Positions 23,033 through 30,527 of a DNA stretch of 35,280 nucleotides are shown here, piece after piece (within the stretch, counting starts at the first letter, position 1; every line of letters starts with the position of its first letter). Source of the DNA: Actinomycetes bacterium. GTDB taxonomy: Bacteria > Actinomycetota > Acidimicrobiia > Acidimicrobiales > RAAP-2. Both the position numbers and the translations under genes were made by a program. The stretch lies in the NCBI GenBank assembly GCA_021791615.1, contig JAJYWG010000198.1:1-35280 (forward strand), written 5' to 3'. The notes beneath the pieces were generated by a model. It was not told where the DNA came from, searched no databases, and worked only from the letters and a program-made list of their open reading frames with translations.

Positions 23033-23770
23033 CGAGGCCGAGACGACGGTCACCGCGCTCCCGTGGCGACGCAGCCACGCCAGGGGTGCCTGCAGGCGGT
23101 CGAAGAGCACGGCCACGACGAGGAACGGAGCCCCGAGCCCGAGGCTGTAGACGGCCAGCAGCAGCGCACCCTGGCCGACGCGCCCCTGGTACGCCGAGAG
23201 CGCCAGCACCGAGGCCAGGATCGGCCCGACGCACGGCGTCCAGCCGAAGGCGAAGGCTGCACCGGCCACCGGAGCCGCCAACGGCTCGAGGCGCGACACA
23301 CGCGGGTGCAGCCTCCACTCCCGGTAGAGGCCGGGCGTGCGCAGGACGACCGTCCCCGCGAGGAAGAGCGCCATCGCCACCACCACGACCCCCGAGATCC
23401 TCGTGAGCAGGGTCTGCTGGTGGACGACCGCCCGTCCCACGGCGCTCGCCGAGAGCCCGAGGAGGACGAACACCGTCCCGAACCCGACGACGAACAAGGC
23501 GGTGTCGCGGGTCAGGGCGCCGATCCGTCGGGCCCGGCGCGCTCCCCGCACCTCGGGATCGCCGGGAACCCGTCCGCCCCCCGTGAGGCCCACGGCAGCG
23601 CCCCCGGCCGTCGAGGTCGTGGCAGGAGCCGCCGCCGCCGGGATGCGCGCCAGGTCCAGCCCGCTGATCTCCGACAGGTACGCCGGCACGAGCGGGAGGA
23701 CGCAGGGGGACGAGAACGACGCGACGCCGCCGACGAAGGCGGCGACGAGACTGACCCCGGTCGCAGGCAT
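22958..23770 (-). CDS. ccdA: CcdA-family thiol-disulfide transmembrane transporter
   Basis: A 270-residue polytopic membrane protein of the CcdA/DsbD-core family, which passes reducing equivalents from cytosolic thioredoxin to extracytoplasmic thiol proteins. The paired Cys motifs are visible: SFSSPCVLPLVPAYLS in the first span and AFGWTPCVGPILASV near the fourth. About six spans alternate with short loops; the first loop is long and Gly/Ala/Arg-rich (about 40-85). It begins 10 nt after the TlpA-like gene on the same strand and is the third gene of a three-gene operon. Its 3' end overlaps the convergent flavoprotein gene. Confidence 0.9.
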   Translation of the reverse strand: MPATGVSLVAAFVGGVASFSSPCVLPLVPAYLSEISGLDLARIPAAAAPATTSTAGGAAVGLTGGGRVPGDPEVRGARRARRIGALTRDTALFVVGFGTVFVLLGLSASAVGRAVVHQQTLLTRISGVVVVAMALFLAGTVVLRTPGLYREWRLHPRVSRLEPLAAPVAGAAFAFGWTPCVGPILASVLALSAYQGRVGQGALLLAVYSLGLGAPFLVVAVLFDRLQAPLAWLRRHGSAVTVVSASLLGALGVLLLDRLAWITTLAQHVT

Positions 23771-23780
23771 CGTCCGCCGC

Positions 23781-24074
23781 TCAGGCGACGTGGATGCGGT
23801 AGAGCTGGTCGAGCTCCGAGGCGAGCGTCGAGGAGTCGAAGGCTCCGACGTGCGTGGCGAGCAGCTTCTCCGAGGAGCTGTAGAACGCCGTCATCGGCAT
23901 CGACCCGGTGCCGCCGAGTGCTTGGTACAGGCCGTCGCCCTGGGAGCCGCCGACGTCGGACGCGATCGCCGTGACCCGATAGCTCGCCAGACGCACCTTC
24001 CCCTGGCTCCCGAGCCGGGGCAGCACGAAGTGAGCCGGGTTGGTGCTGTCGCCGGCGGTCTCCCTTCCGGTCAT
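23781..24074 (-). CDS. TlpA/ResA-like protein lacking the CxxC core
   Basis: A 97-residue frame that matches both ends of a TlpA/AhpC-type thioredoxin domain but not the middle. It starts with PAHFVLPRLGSQGKVRLASYR, the usual strand leading to the active site. It then jumps directly to VTAIASDVGGSQGDGLYQAL and MPMTAFYSSSEKLLATHVGA, the usual post-active-site half with cis-Pro region. About 60 residues, including the WCxxC helix, appear deleted in frame, and no N-terminal anchor remains. The ATG overlaps the upstream stop (ATGA, 24071-24074). It may be a decayed redox protein or one with a structural role. Confidence 0.6.
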   Translation of the reverse strand: MTGRETAGDSTNPAHFVLPRLGSQGKVRLASYRVTAIASDVGGSQGDGLYQALGGTGSMPMTAFYSSSEKLLATHVGAFDSSTLASELDQLYRIHVA

Positions 24075-24904
24075 GCGGCCGAGAGCCGGTGCCCCTGCGA
24101 TGCCGGCAGCAGCCCAGCGACGTTGCCGCGCTGGAAGGCGGCGGCGAGCACGACCCCGACGACGAGCCCGAAGAGCAGGTGGGCGAGGAAGAAGGCGATC
24201 TGGGGGACGAGGGCCATCATCGGGTTGGTCGGGGGCAGCAGCGCCCAGCGGTTGACGACGTACACGATCGCCCCGCCCGCCACGCTCGCGGCGACGAGGC
24301 CGGCCGACGTCCGCATCCCGGGCAGCCCAAGCCACGCCGCGGCACCGATGATCCCGAAGAAGGCGACGCCGAGGAAGGCGGCGAAGGCGAAGTGCAGGAT
24401 CGTGCCCACCACGACGTGGGCGGCGCTCACCGGCATGGCGCTCATGACCATGGCCCGGGCAGCTGGGCTCATGTGCGACATGAGGGCGGCGACCGTGCTG
24501 TTGGTCGCGTGCCCGGTCATGAGGAGCCCCATCATGTGGACCTCGCTCGCTGGCACGTGCATGGACATGAGCATCGGTCCGAGCTTGGCCATCATCGCCG
24601 GCGGGATGTGACCGGCGTGGATCGCAACGGCCAGCTGGGCCATGACCGGTGCGGGCAGCGTGATCCCCATCGCTGCCATGAGCTTCGGCAGCATCGAGAG
24701 CGGAGGCGTGATGGTGGAGACGAAGGCGGGCATCCCGAGGTTGAGCGGGCTGGCATAGCCCATGCCCGAGGTCCCCGTGACGAGGATCATCACGACGATC
24801 ATGAACAGCCCGCCGAGCAGTCCCGCAAACACCGACGGGACGGCGAGCCGCGCGGCCGCTGCCTTGACATCTCCCGCACGTGTTCTCGCTCCAGTTGCAC
24901 TCAT
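24071..24904 (-). CDS. Met/His-rich polytopic membrane protein, unknown function
   Basis: A 277-residue membrane protein. A first span (LAVPSVFAGLLGGLFMIVVMILV) is followed by a long extracytoplasmic region very rich in Met and His (for example MMAKLGPMLMSMHVPASEVHM and LMTGHATNS, LMSHMSPAARAMVMSAM). Four further spans follow (HVVVGTILHFAFAAFLGVAF, AGLVAASVAGGAIVYVV, VPQIAFFLAHLLFGLVVGVV). I do not recognise the family. Clustered Met/His suggests binding of copper or another soft metal, which would fit the CcdA partner, but this is inference. The ATG at 24904 has AAGGAG 7 nt upstream. It is the first gene of a three-gene operon. Confidence 0.75.
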   Translation of the reverse strand: MSATGARTRAGDVKAAAARLAVPSVFAGLLGGLFMIVVMILVTGTSGMGYASPLNLGMPAFVSTITPPLSMLPKLMAAMGITLPAPVMAQLAVAIHAGHIPPAMMAKLGPMLMSMHVPASEVHMMGLLMTGHATNSTVAALMSHMSPAARAMVMSAMPVSAAHVVVGTILHFAFAAFLGVAFFGIIGAAAWLGLPGMRTSAGLVAASVAGGAIVYVVNRWALLPPTNPMMALVPQIAFFLAHLLFGLVVGVVLAAAFQRGNVAGLLPASQGHRLSAA

Positions 24905-25015
24905 CGGCGCACTCCTTCGTGTCGCTCGGACCCTCTTGCGGCTCCCCGCCGGTCCGCTGCGACCGTCGAGTGGAGGCGGTGCACGCGGGCACGCTGGTGC
25001 CACCGCGCACCAAGG

Positions 25016-25041
25016 AATCCCACCCGTGGTGCGGCTATTCC
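25016..25041 (-). promoter_or_regulatory. Weak SigR-like promoter upstream of the Met-rich protein operon
   Basis: Minus strand: GGGAAT (with 25037-25041), 18 nt, ATT in place of GTT (25016-25018). It shares GGGAATAGCCGC with the OsmC promoter. It would give a leader of about 100 nt ending in the AAGGAG ribosome site. One mismatch in the -10 triplet lowers confidence. Confidence 0.35.
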
Positions 25042-25126
25042 CGCCGATTGCGGTGCTGTGCCCGGAGCCGGGTGCCAGTGGTCGGGCAAGGACGTCCGCG
25101 ATCGAACCGCAGCGTCAAGGGGAAAG

Positions 25127-25152
25127 GGAAGGAACCGAGGCTGAGCCGGGTT
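25127..25152 (+). promoter_or_regulatory. Weak SigR-like promoter upstream of the radical SAM operon
   Basis: GGGAAG (one mismatch to GGGAAT; GGAAG at 25127-25131), 18 nt, GTT (25150-25152, in GGGTTCCC). The same stretch contains the inverted repeat GGAACC/GGTTCC (25131-25136 and 25149-25154). Confidence 0.4.
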
Positions 25153-25156
25153 CCCA

Positions 25157-26665
25157 TTGCTGACGGGTCACCCGGGTGATGGAGCGCGGACTGCGGTCAA
25201 CGACATCGAGGTGCAGGTGGAGAAGAGCAGCAGGACGCTCAGGACGCAGGCGCGCTGGTTGGTCGGCCTGGCGCGAGCAACCCGGCCGATCGCCGAGGAG
25301 ACGAGGGAGGCGCTCGCGCTCCGGTGGAGCGAGCTCCCGTCGCACGTGCGGACCGATGCCCAGACCCTCGGCCGGATGGCGGTCGGCTGCGAAGGCACGC
25401 ACGGCGTCTTCCCCCGCTGCAATTTCACCTGCACGCCCTGCTACCACTCGGCGGACGCCAACCGGGTCCGCGTCGACGGTGCGCACACCGTCGCCCAGGT
25501 GGAGGCGCAGATGGCGCATCTCGCCTCGGTCAGAGGCCCACACGCCCACGCGCAGCTCATCGGAGGCGAGGTGAGCCTGCTCGACCCCGACGACCACGCG
25601 CGGGCACTCGAGGTGATGCGCCGCTTCGGCCGGGAGCCCATGAGCTTCACCCACGGCGACATCGACTACACCTACCTCGAACGCCTGGTGCTCGGGCCCG
25701 AGGGGAAGCGCCGGTTCCGAAGGATCTCGTTCGCCGGGCACTTCGACATCACCATGCGAGGGCGGCGCGGGCTGCGCCGACCGGGGACCGAGGCAGCGCT
25801 CAATCCCTACCGGGCGGCCTTCTGCGAGCTGTTCCGCCGGCTCCGTCGGGAGCACGGGGTCCGCTTCTTCCTCGCCCACAACATGACGGTCACCCCCGCC
25901 AACGTCGAGGAGATCCCCGGTGTCGTCTCCGACTGCCGGTCCATGGGCTTCAACATGTTCTCCTTCCAACCGGCCGCCTTCGTCGGCGACGCCCGGCGCT
26001 GGAAGGAGGACTACCGCCGCCTCGACGCGGACGAGGTGTGGGGGCGCGTGGAAGAGGGGGCGGGCACGCGGCTCCCCTACCGGGCGCTGCAGACCGGGGA
26101 CGAGCGTTGCAACCGCGCCGCCTTCGGCTACTCCGTCGGCGACCGGTGGTTCCCGCTCCTCGACGACGAGGACCCTGCCGACCTCGCAGCGCGAGACGCC
26201 TTCTTCCGGTGTCTCGGCGGCGTCCACTGGAACGCGCCTCCGATCCTCCTCATGGTGCGACTGGCCCGCCTGCTGGCGCGCCGGCCACGGCTCGCCGCCG
26301 TCGGTCTCGACTGGCTGCGCCGCCACGTGCGAGCCGCCGGCGGCGGGCGCGTGGTGCTCGTGGCGGCGCTCCGGCGGCGGATCGTGCCGATGACCTTCGT
26401 CATGCACCGCTTCATGCACGCCGACGACGTGAGGCCGGCGTGGGAGCTGCTGCAGCACGGCGTGACGAGCGACGACCCGGTGGTCCGGGAGACCCAGGAG
26501 CGCCTGCAGGCGTGCTTCTATGCGATGGCCCACCCCGAGACCGGCGAGATCGTCCCCGCCTGCGTCCAGCACAGCCTGCTCGACCCGGACGAGAACGCGG
26601 TGCTCGCGCAGCTCCTCCCGCTCCCCCGCCGGCGGACCGCTCCGACGGGGACGGCGCGTCGATGA
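25157..26665 (+). CDS. Radical SAM protein
   Basis: A radical SAM enzyme of up to 502 residues. The 4Fe-4S cluster motif is Cys88-x3-Cys92-x2-Cys95 (RCNFTCTPCYHS, counted from a TTG at 25157), followed by the glycine-rich IGGEVSLL strand that binds SAM. Further Cys residues occur late (FFRCLGG, QACFYAMAHP, IVPACVQHS) and could hold an auxiliary cluster. The exact subfamily and substrate are unknown to me. The start is uncertain: TTG 25157 is only 4 nt after the candidate -10 element, so a downstream GTG (25211 or 25217, the latter with GAGG at 5 nt) may be used. The stop overlaps the next start (ATGA). It leads an operon with two transferases and a permease. Confidence 0.85.
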   Translation: MLTGHPGDGARTAVNDIEVQVEKSSRTLRTQARWLVGLARATRPIAEETREALALRWSELPSHVRTDAQTLGRMAVGCEGTHGVFPRCNFTCTPCYHSADANRVRVDGAHTVAQVEAQMAHLASVRGPHAHAQLIGGEVSLLDPDDHARALEVMRRFGREPMSFTHGDIDYTYLERLVLGPEGKRRFRRISFAGHFDITMRGRRGLRRPGTEAALNPYRAAFCELFRRLRREHGVRFFLAHNMTVTPANVEEIPGVVSDCRSMGFNMFSFQPAAFVGDARRWKEDYRRLDADEVWGRVEEGAGTRLPYRALQTGDERCNRAAFGYSVGDRWFPLLDDEDPADLAARDAFFRCLGGVHWNAPPILLMVRLARLLARRPRLAAVGLDWLRRHVRAAGGGRVVLVAALRRRIVPMTFVMHRFMHADDVRPAWELLQHGVTSDDPVVRETQERLQACFYAMAHPETGEIVPACVQHSLLDPDENAVLAQLLPLPRRRTAPTGTARR

Positions 26666-27348
26666 CCGCGCGGCCGGCGGTCGTCGTGATGGTGAAGGCT
26701 CCCCACCTCGGGACGGCGAAGAGCCGTCTGTTGCCACTCCTCGGCCGAGCAGGCTGCGCCCGCCTGGCCTCGGTGCTGCTCGCCCAGGCGGCCGCGACCG
26801 CCCTGGAGGTGTCGCCCGGCGGAGCGTTCGTGGCCGTCCACCCGCCCCAGGCGCTCGCCGCCTTGGCCGCCGGGCTCCCCGCCCACCACCTCGTCGCCCA
26901 GCGCGGGGGCCACCTCGGCGAGCGCATGGCCGAGGCCGCCGGAGCGGCCTTCGCCGCCGGGTACGGGCCGGTGGCCGTGATCGGGACCGACGTGCCGCTG
27001 CTGGCACCCGACGATCTCCGCCGTGCGTTCGACGTGCTCGGCTCCGGGTGCGACGTCGTCTTCGGCCCGGCCCACGACGGGGGGTACTACCTGGTCGGCC
27101 TGGCACGACCGCTCCCGGCGGTCTTCGAGATCGCGCCCCACCTGTGGGGTGGGCCGCTCGTGCTCGACGCCAGCCTGGAGCACTCCCGCCGGGCCGGCCT
27201 CGAGGTCGGGCTCCTCACCCCGTTGCCGGACCTCGACACCCCCGATGACGCCCGCGCCGCGCTGGCCGACATGGCGCTGCCTGCCGCGGTGCGGGCCGTG
27301 CTCACCCGCCGGGAGCCTGCGACATCCGCGGCGGCCGAGACGACATGA
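26662..27348 (+). CDS. TIGR04282-type transferase (rSAM/selenodomain-associated transferase 1)
   Basis: A 228-residue nucleotidyl/glycosyl-transferase-fold protein of the DUF2064/TIGR04282 family. The N-terminal VVVMVKAPHLGTAKSRLLPLL is the family's equivalent of the nucleotide-binding G-x-x-K-S-R-L motif. VAVIGTDVPLLAPDDLRRAF carries the metal-binding Asp, and VVFGPAHDGGYYLVGL and LPDLDTPDDA are also typical. The substrate is unknown. It overlaps the radical SAM stop and the next start by ATGA. The family name reflects its recurrent linkage to radical SAM genes and selenium-related domains. Confidence 0.9.
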   Translation: MTARPAVVVMVKAPHLGTAKSRLLPLLGRAGCARLASVLLAQAAATALEVSPGGAFVAVHPPQALAALAAGLPAHHLVAQRGGHLGERMAEAAGAAFAAGYGPVAVIGTDVPLLAPDDLRRAFDVLGSGCDVVFGPAHDGGYYLVGLARPLPAVFEIAPHLWGGPLVLDASLEHSRRAGLEVGLLTPLPDLDTPDDARAALADMALPAAVRAVLTRREPATSAAAETT

Positions 27349-28094
27349 CGTCGACGCACCCCCCCGTTCTTCGCCCGACCGCACCGTCGGCCGCCATCGT
27401 CGTCCCGGCCCGCAACGAGGAAGACCGGATCGCCGCCTCGCTCCTGCGCCTGCGGCTCGCCTTCCCCACAGCCGAGCTGGTGGTGGTGGACGGCAGCTCG
27501 ACCGACAACACGGCGGCGGTCGCGGCCGAGCTCGCACCGGTGCTAACCTGCGCGCCGGGCCGGGCCCGGCAGATGAACCTCGGCGCCGAGGCCACCGACG
27601 CCGAGGTGCTGTGGTTCGTCCACGCAGACGTCACCGTCGATCCGGGCGCGCTCGGCCAGATCCGAGCGGCCCTCTCGGACCCCCGCGTCGTCGGCGGCGG
27701 CCTCTCGTTGCGGTTCGACCGGCGCAGCCCGGGCCTCGACTACCTGGCCTGGAGCTCCAACCAAAGGGCGCGCCGTCTCGGCCTGGTCTTCGGCGACCAG
27801 GCGATGTTCGTCCGGCGCCGGGCGTTCGACGAGCTCGGTGGCTTTCCCGAGATCGCCGTCATGGAGGACCTCGAGCTCTCCCGGCGACTCAAGCGCCTGG
27901 GGCGCCTCGTGGTCGTGCGCGCCACCTCCACCGCCTCGGCCCGGCGCTTCGAGGCGCACGGGACCTGGTCGATGATCGCCTACATGCAGTACCTGAAGGC
28001 GCTCTACTTCGCGGGCGCCGACCCCGTCGAGATCGAGCGGCGCTACCGGAGCGGGCCCCCCTGGCGGCGCCGGGCCGCGGCGGCCGCATCGTGA
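27345..28094 (+). CDS. TIGR04283-type glycosyltransferase family 2 (rSAM/selenodomain-associated transferase 2)
   Basis: A 249-residue GT-A-fold glycosyltransferase. Motifs: AAIVVPARNEEDRIAASL (nucleotide-sugar-binding strand), LVVVDGSSTDNTAAVA, the AQ-like GRARQMNLGAEA, VLWFVHADVTVDPGAL (DxD-equivalent HAD), and FGDQAMFVRRRAFDELGGF, with MEDLELSRRLKRLG as the acceptor-side catalytic segment. It is the usual partner of the TIGR04282 protein next door. Both ends overlap neighbours by 4 nt (ATGA at the start, GTGA at the end), so the four genes are tightly coupled. Acceptor and product are unknown. Confidence 0.92.
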   Translation: MTSTHPPVLRPTAPSAAIVVPARNEEDRIAASLLRLRLAFPTAELVVVDGSSTDNTAAVAAELAPVLTCAPGRARQMNLGAEATDAEVLWFVHADVTVDPGALGQIRAALSDPRVVGGGLSLRFDRRSPGLDYLAWSSNQRARRLGLVFGDQAMFVRRRAFDELGGFPEIAVMEDLELSRRLKRLGRLVVVRATSTASARRFEAHGTWSMIAYMQYLKALYFAGADPVEIERRYRSGPPWRRRAAAAAS

Positions 28095-29587
28095 GCCCCG
28101 CTGCCGCGATGCGGAGCGACCCGTCGGTCGACCAGGCCGTCACGGCCGCCGTCGAGGTCGACGACCCCCGGCGGTCGCTGCGGGGCGGGAGCCTGCGGTT
28201 CGCGCGCACCGTGGCCCTCTCGATCGGCATCCAGGGACCGACGGCCGGCGTCATCGTCGGACCTGCCGTCCTCGCCAGCATCGTCGGAGGGGCCGGGGCG
28301 CTCTCCTACCTGCTGGGCTTCGTGGCCATGGCCTTCGTGGCCTACGCCTTCGTCGTCTTCTCCCGCCGGTTCAACACCGCCAGCTCCGTCTACGGCTTCA
28401 ACGGCGCCGCCCTCGGACCCCGCTACGGCTTCGTCTCGGCCTGGCTCCTCCTCCTCGTCTACACCTCCTTTGCCGCCGGCGTCTACGCCAGCACGGCCGA
28501 CATCGCCCAGTCGTTCCTCGCCTCGCTCGGCGTGCACGTCTTCTGGGTGTGGCTGGCGGTCGCCGGGTGGGCGCTCACCATGGTCCTCGCCTACGCCTCG
28601 GTCGGGTTCTCCTCCATCGTGATCTTCGTGTTGGAGGGAGTCGCCATCGTGCTCATCTCGATCGTGGGCGTCGCCGTCCTCGCCAAGGGCGGCTACCACC
28701 ACCACGCCTTCTCGGCCGCTCCCTTCGAGACGCACGGCATCGCGTTGGGGGTCCTCGGCCTCGGGATCGTGAACGCCTTCGGCGGGTTCTCCGGCTTCGA
28801 AGGTGCCGCCACCTTGGGCGAGGAGTCGCGCCGGACCACCCGCACCATCCCGGCCGCCGTCGCCGTGTCCCTCGTCGCCTCGGCCGCCGTCTACATCGTC
28901 TTCACCTGGATCGTCGACAACGCCTACGCCAGCCCGGCCGCCCTGGCCGCCGCCCCGGCGCCCCTCGTCCACCTGGCCGACCTCTACGTCGGTGGGGTGA
29001 CGGGGAAGATGGTCAACCTTGCCGGCGTCATCAGCGCCTTCGGCGCCCAGCTGGCGTGCGTCAACGCCGGGAACCGCCTCCTCTTCTCCCTCGGGCGGGA
29101 GCTCGGCGGAGGGCGGGAGGCCCGCAACCTGCTCGTGCGCACCGACCGGCGCCGCGGCTCGCCAGTCGGCGCGCTCCTCGTCGTCGGCGTCGCCAGCCTC
29201 GCCGGCGTGCTCGGCTTCAGCTTCGAGGCACACGCCATCCGGGCGCTCACCATCATCGTCACCTACGGCGCCTACCTGATCGTCGTCGCCTACCTGCTCA
29301 CCGTGGTGGCAGCGGCCGTCTGGGTCTGGCGCCACGGCCGCCGCCCGGTGCCGCTCCTCGCCCTCGGGCTCGGCATCGGAGTGCTCGGCTACGTGCTCTA
29401 CGACACCTTCGTGCCGTTCCCGCCCGCACCCTTCGACTGGGTGGTGTGGGCCGGGGCGGCGAGCGCGGCCGCGGGCGTGGCGATCACCGCCGTGCCTGCC
29501 GCCTACCGCCGGCTGTCGGGCTCCGAGCTCCTGCGCGCGGCGCGCCGGCGCGACCCGCTCGTCCAGCTCGGGGCGAAACAGCCCTGA
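28091..29587 (+). CDS. APC-family amino acid/polyamine permease
   Basis: A 498-residue membrane transporter of the amino acid-polyamine-organocation superfamily, about 12 spans. Landmarks: the first unwound helix region LSIGIQGPTAGVIVGPAVL, the conserved GFSGFEGAATLGEESRRTTR with IPAAVAVSL in span 6, and AFGAQLACVNAGNRLLFSLG. A GTG start at 28091 overlaps the preceding stop (GTGA). Its place as the last gene of the radical SAM-transferase operon suggests it moves a substrate or product of that pathway. The substrate cannot be told from sequence; amino acid or amine is most likely. Confidence 0.9.
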   Translation: MSPAAAMRSDPSVDQAVTAAVEVDDPRRSLRGGSLRFARTVALSIGIQGPTAGVIVGPAVLASIVGGAGALSYLLGFVAMAFVAYAFVVFSRRFNTASSVYGFNGAALGPRYGFVSAWLLLLVYTSFAAGVYASTADIAQSFLASLGVHVFWVWLAVAGWALTMVLAYASVGFSSIVIFVLEGVAIVLISIVGVAVLAKGGYHHHAFSAAPFETHGIALGVLGLGIVNAFGGFSGFEGAATLGEESRRTTRTIPAAVAVSLVASAAVYIVFTWIVDNAYASPAALAAAPAPLVHLADLYVGGVTGKMVNLAGVISAFGAQLACVNAGNRLLFSLGRELGGGREARNLLVRTDRRRGSPVGALLVVGVASLAGVLGFSFEAHAIRALTIIVTYGAYLIVVAYLLTVVAAAVWVWRHGRRPVPLLALGLGIGVLGYVLYDTFVPFPPAPFDWVVWAGAASAAAGVAITAVPAAYRRLSGSELLRAARRRDPLVQLGAKQP

Positions 29588-29612
29588 GGGGATCGAGACC
29601 GGGGTGGGAGGC

Positions 29613-30527
29613 TTACGCGGCGAGGAGCCGGGCCATGAGGTCGTCGACGAAGCCGGGCCCTGCCGTGCTCGCGTAGCGGGCGGGCCGACCGGAGGGAAGC
29701 GACGGTGCGGCGTGCAGTTGGAGCGGCGGGCCCTGGTTGCCCCGGTGGTCGAGCTCGGGCGCGGCGACGCGGACGACCGCCGTCTCCATCGGCTCGGTGC
29801 AGAGCAGCGAAGGTGCCAGGACGGCTCCGACGGCGAGGGTGTCGAAGGGGTGGAAGCCGGCGGTCGAGAAGTGCTCGGCCCAGAGGTCGAGCCACGAGCC
29901 GGTTCGCTCCGCCAGCCAGCGCGCCGCCGGAGGGCCACGGCGAAGACGCGCGACGTGCGTCGGGGTGACGAGGGCGTGGGTCGCCACCTCGAACCCGGCC
30001 AGGGTGACCGGCACGTCCCTGGCGGCGAGCAGGGTCTCGGCCGCCGCCGGGTCGCACTCGAAGTTGAAGTCGGGGAGCGGCCCGCGACCGGCGACGAGGA
30101 ACCGCTGACCGGGACGGCGCCCGGCGACCGCCACCACCTCGACGAGGTGACGGGCCGACTCCGGGCGGGTCTGCAGGGTCGTCGCGACGTTGGTGAGCGG
30201 ACCGAGGGCCAAGACACTGAGCGGGCCGTCCGACAGGGCCTCGGCGAGGGCCTCGCTCGCCGGGCTGGGCGTGCCCATCTCCTCGGCCGATGCGGCTCCC
30301 CGGTGGAGCGGCACGTCGGCCCCGGCCACCGACACCAGCTCGGTCGCAACGTCGTGGGCAACGTCCAGCGGGGCGTTGCCGAACACGGTCGAGATGCCGA
30401 CCACCTCGAGCTCGGGCGAGTGCAGCGCTTGCACGAGGGCGTAGCCATCGTCCACGTCGCAGCCAGGGACGCCGACTGCCGGGTCGGTGTCGATCCACAC
30501 CCGCCGCGCCGGGCACGGGCGGCTCAT
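29613..30527 (-). CDS. Nucleoside hydrolase (IUNH family)
   Basis: A 304-residue inosine-uridine-preferring nucleoside N-ribohydrolase homologue, which splits nucleosides to base and ribose using a Ca2+ held by Asp residues. The N-terminal signature is VWIDTDPAVGVPGCDVDDGYALV, a variant of DTDPGxDDAxAL with an insertion. Other family segments: VVGISTVFGNAPLDVA, LSVLALGPLTNVAT, PDFNFECDPAAAETLL, and FHPFDTLAVGAVL near the C-terminus, where Asp (HPFD) completes the metal site. The ATG overlaps the upstream kinase stop (ATGA, 30524-30527). It is the last gene of the glutaredoxin-led operon. The kinase neighbour suggests salvage of a ribose or thioribose compound. Confidence 0.9.
   Translation of the reverse strand: MSRPCPARRVWIDTDPAVGVPGCDVDDGYALVQALHSPELEVVGISTVFGNAPLDVAHDVATELVSVAGADVPLHRGAASAEEMGTPSPASEALAEALSDGPLSVLALGPLTNVATTLQTRPESARHLVEVVAVAGRRPGQRFLVAGRGPLPDFNFECDPAAAETLLAARDVPVTLAGFEVATHALVTPTHVARLRRGPPAARWLAERTGSWLDLWAEHFSTAGFHPFDTLAVGAVLAPSLLCTEPMETAVVRVAAPELDHRGNQGPPLQLHAAPSLPSGRPARYASTAGPGFVDDLMARLLAA

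Noticed and set aside
25324..27348. Open frame of 674 codons overlapping the radical SAM gene
   Set aside because: Its 5' two thirds are a shifted frame of the radical SAM gene rich in Arg/Pro; only the part after 26662 is a real gene and it has its own coupled start.
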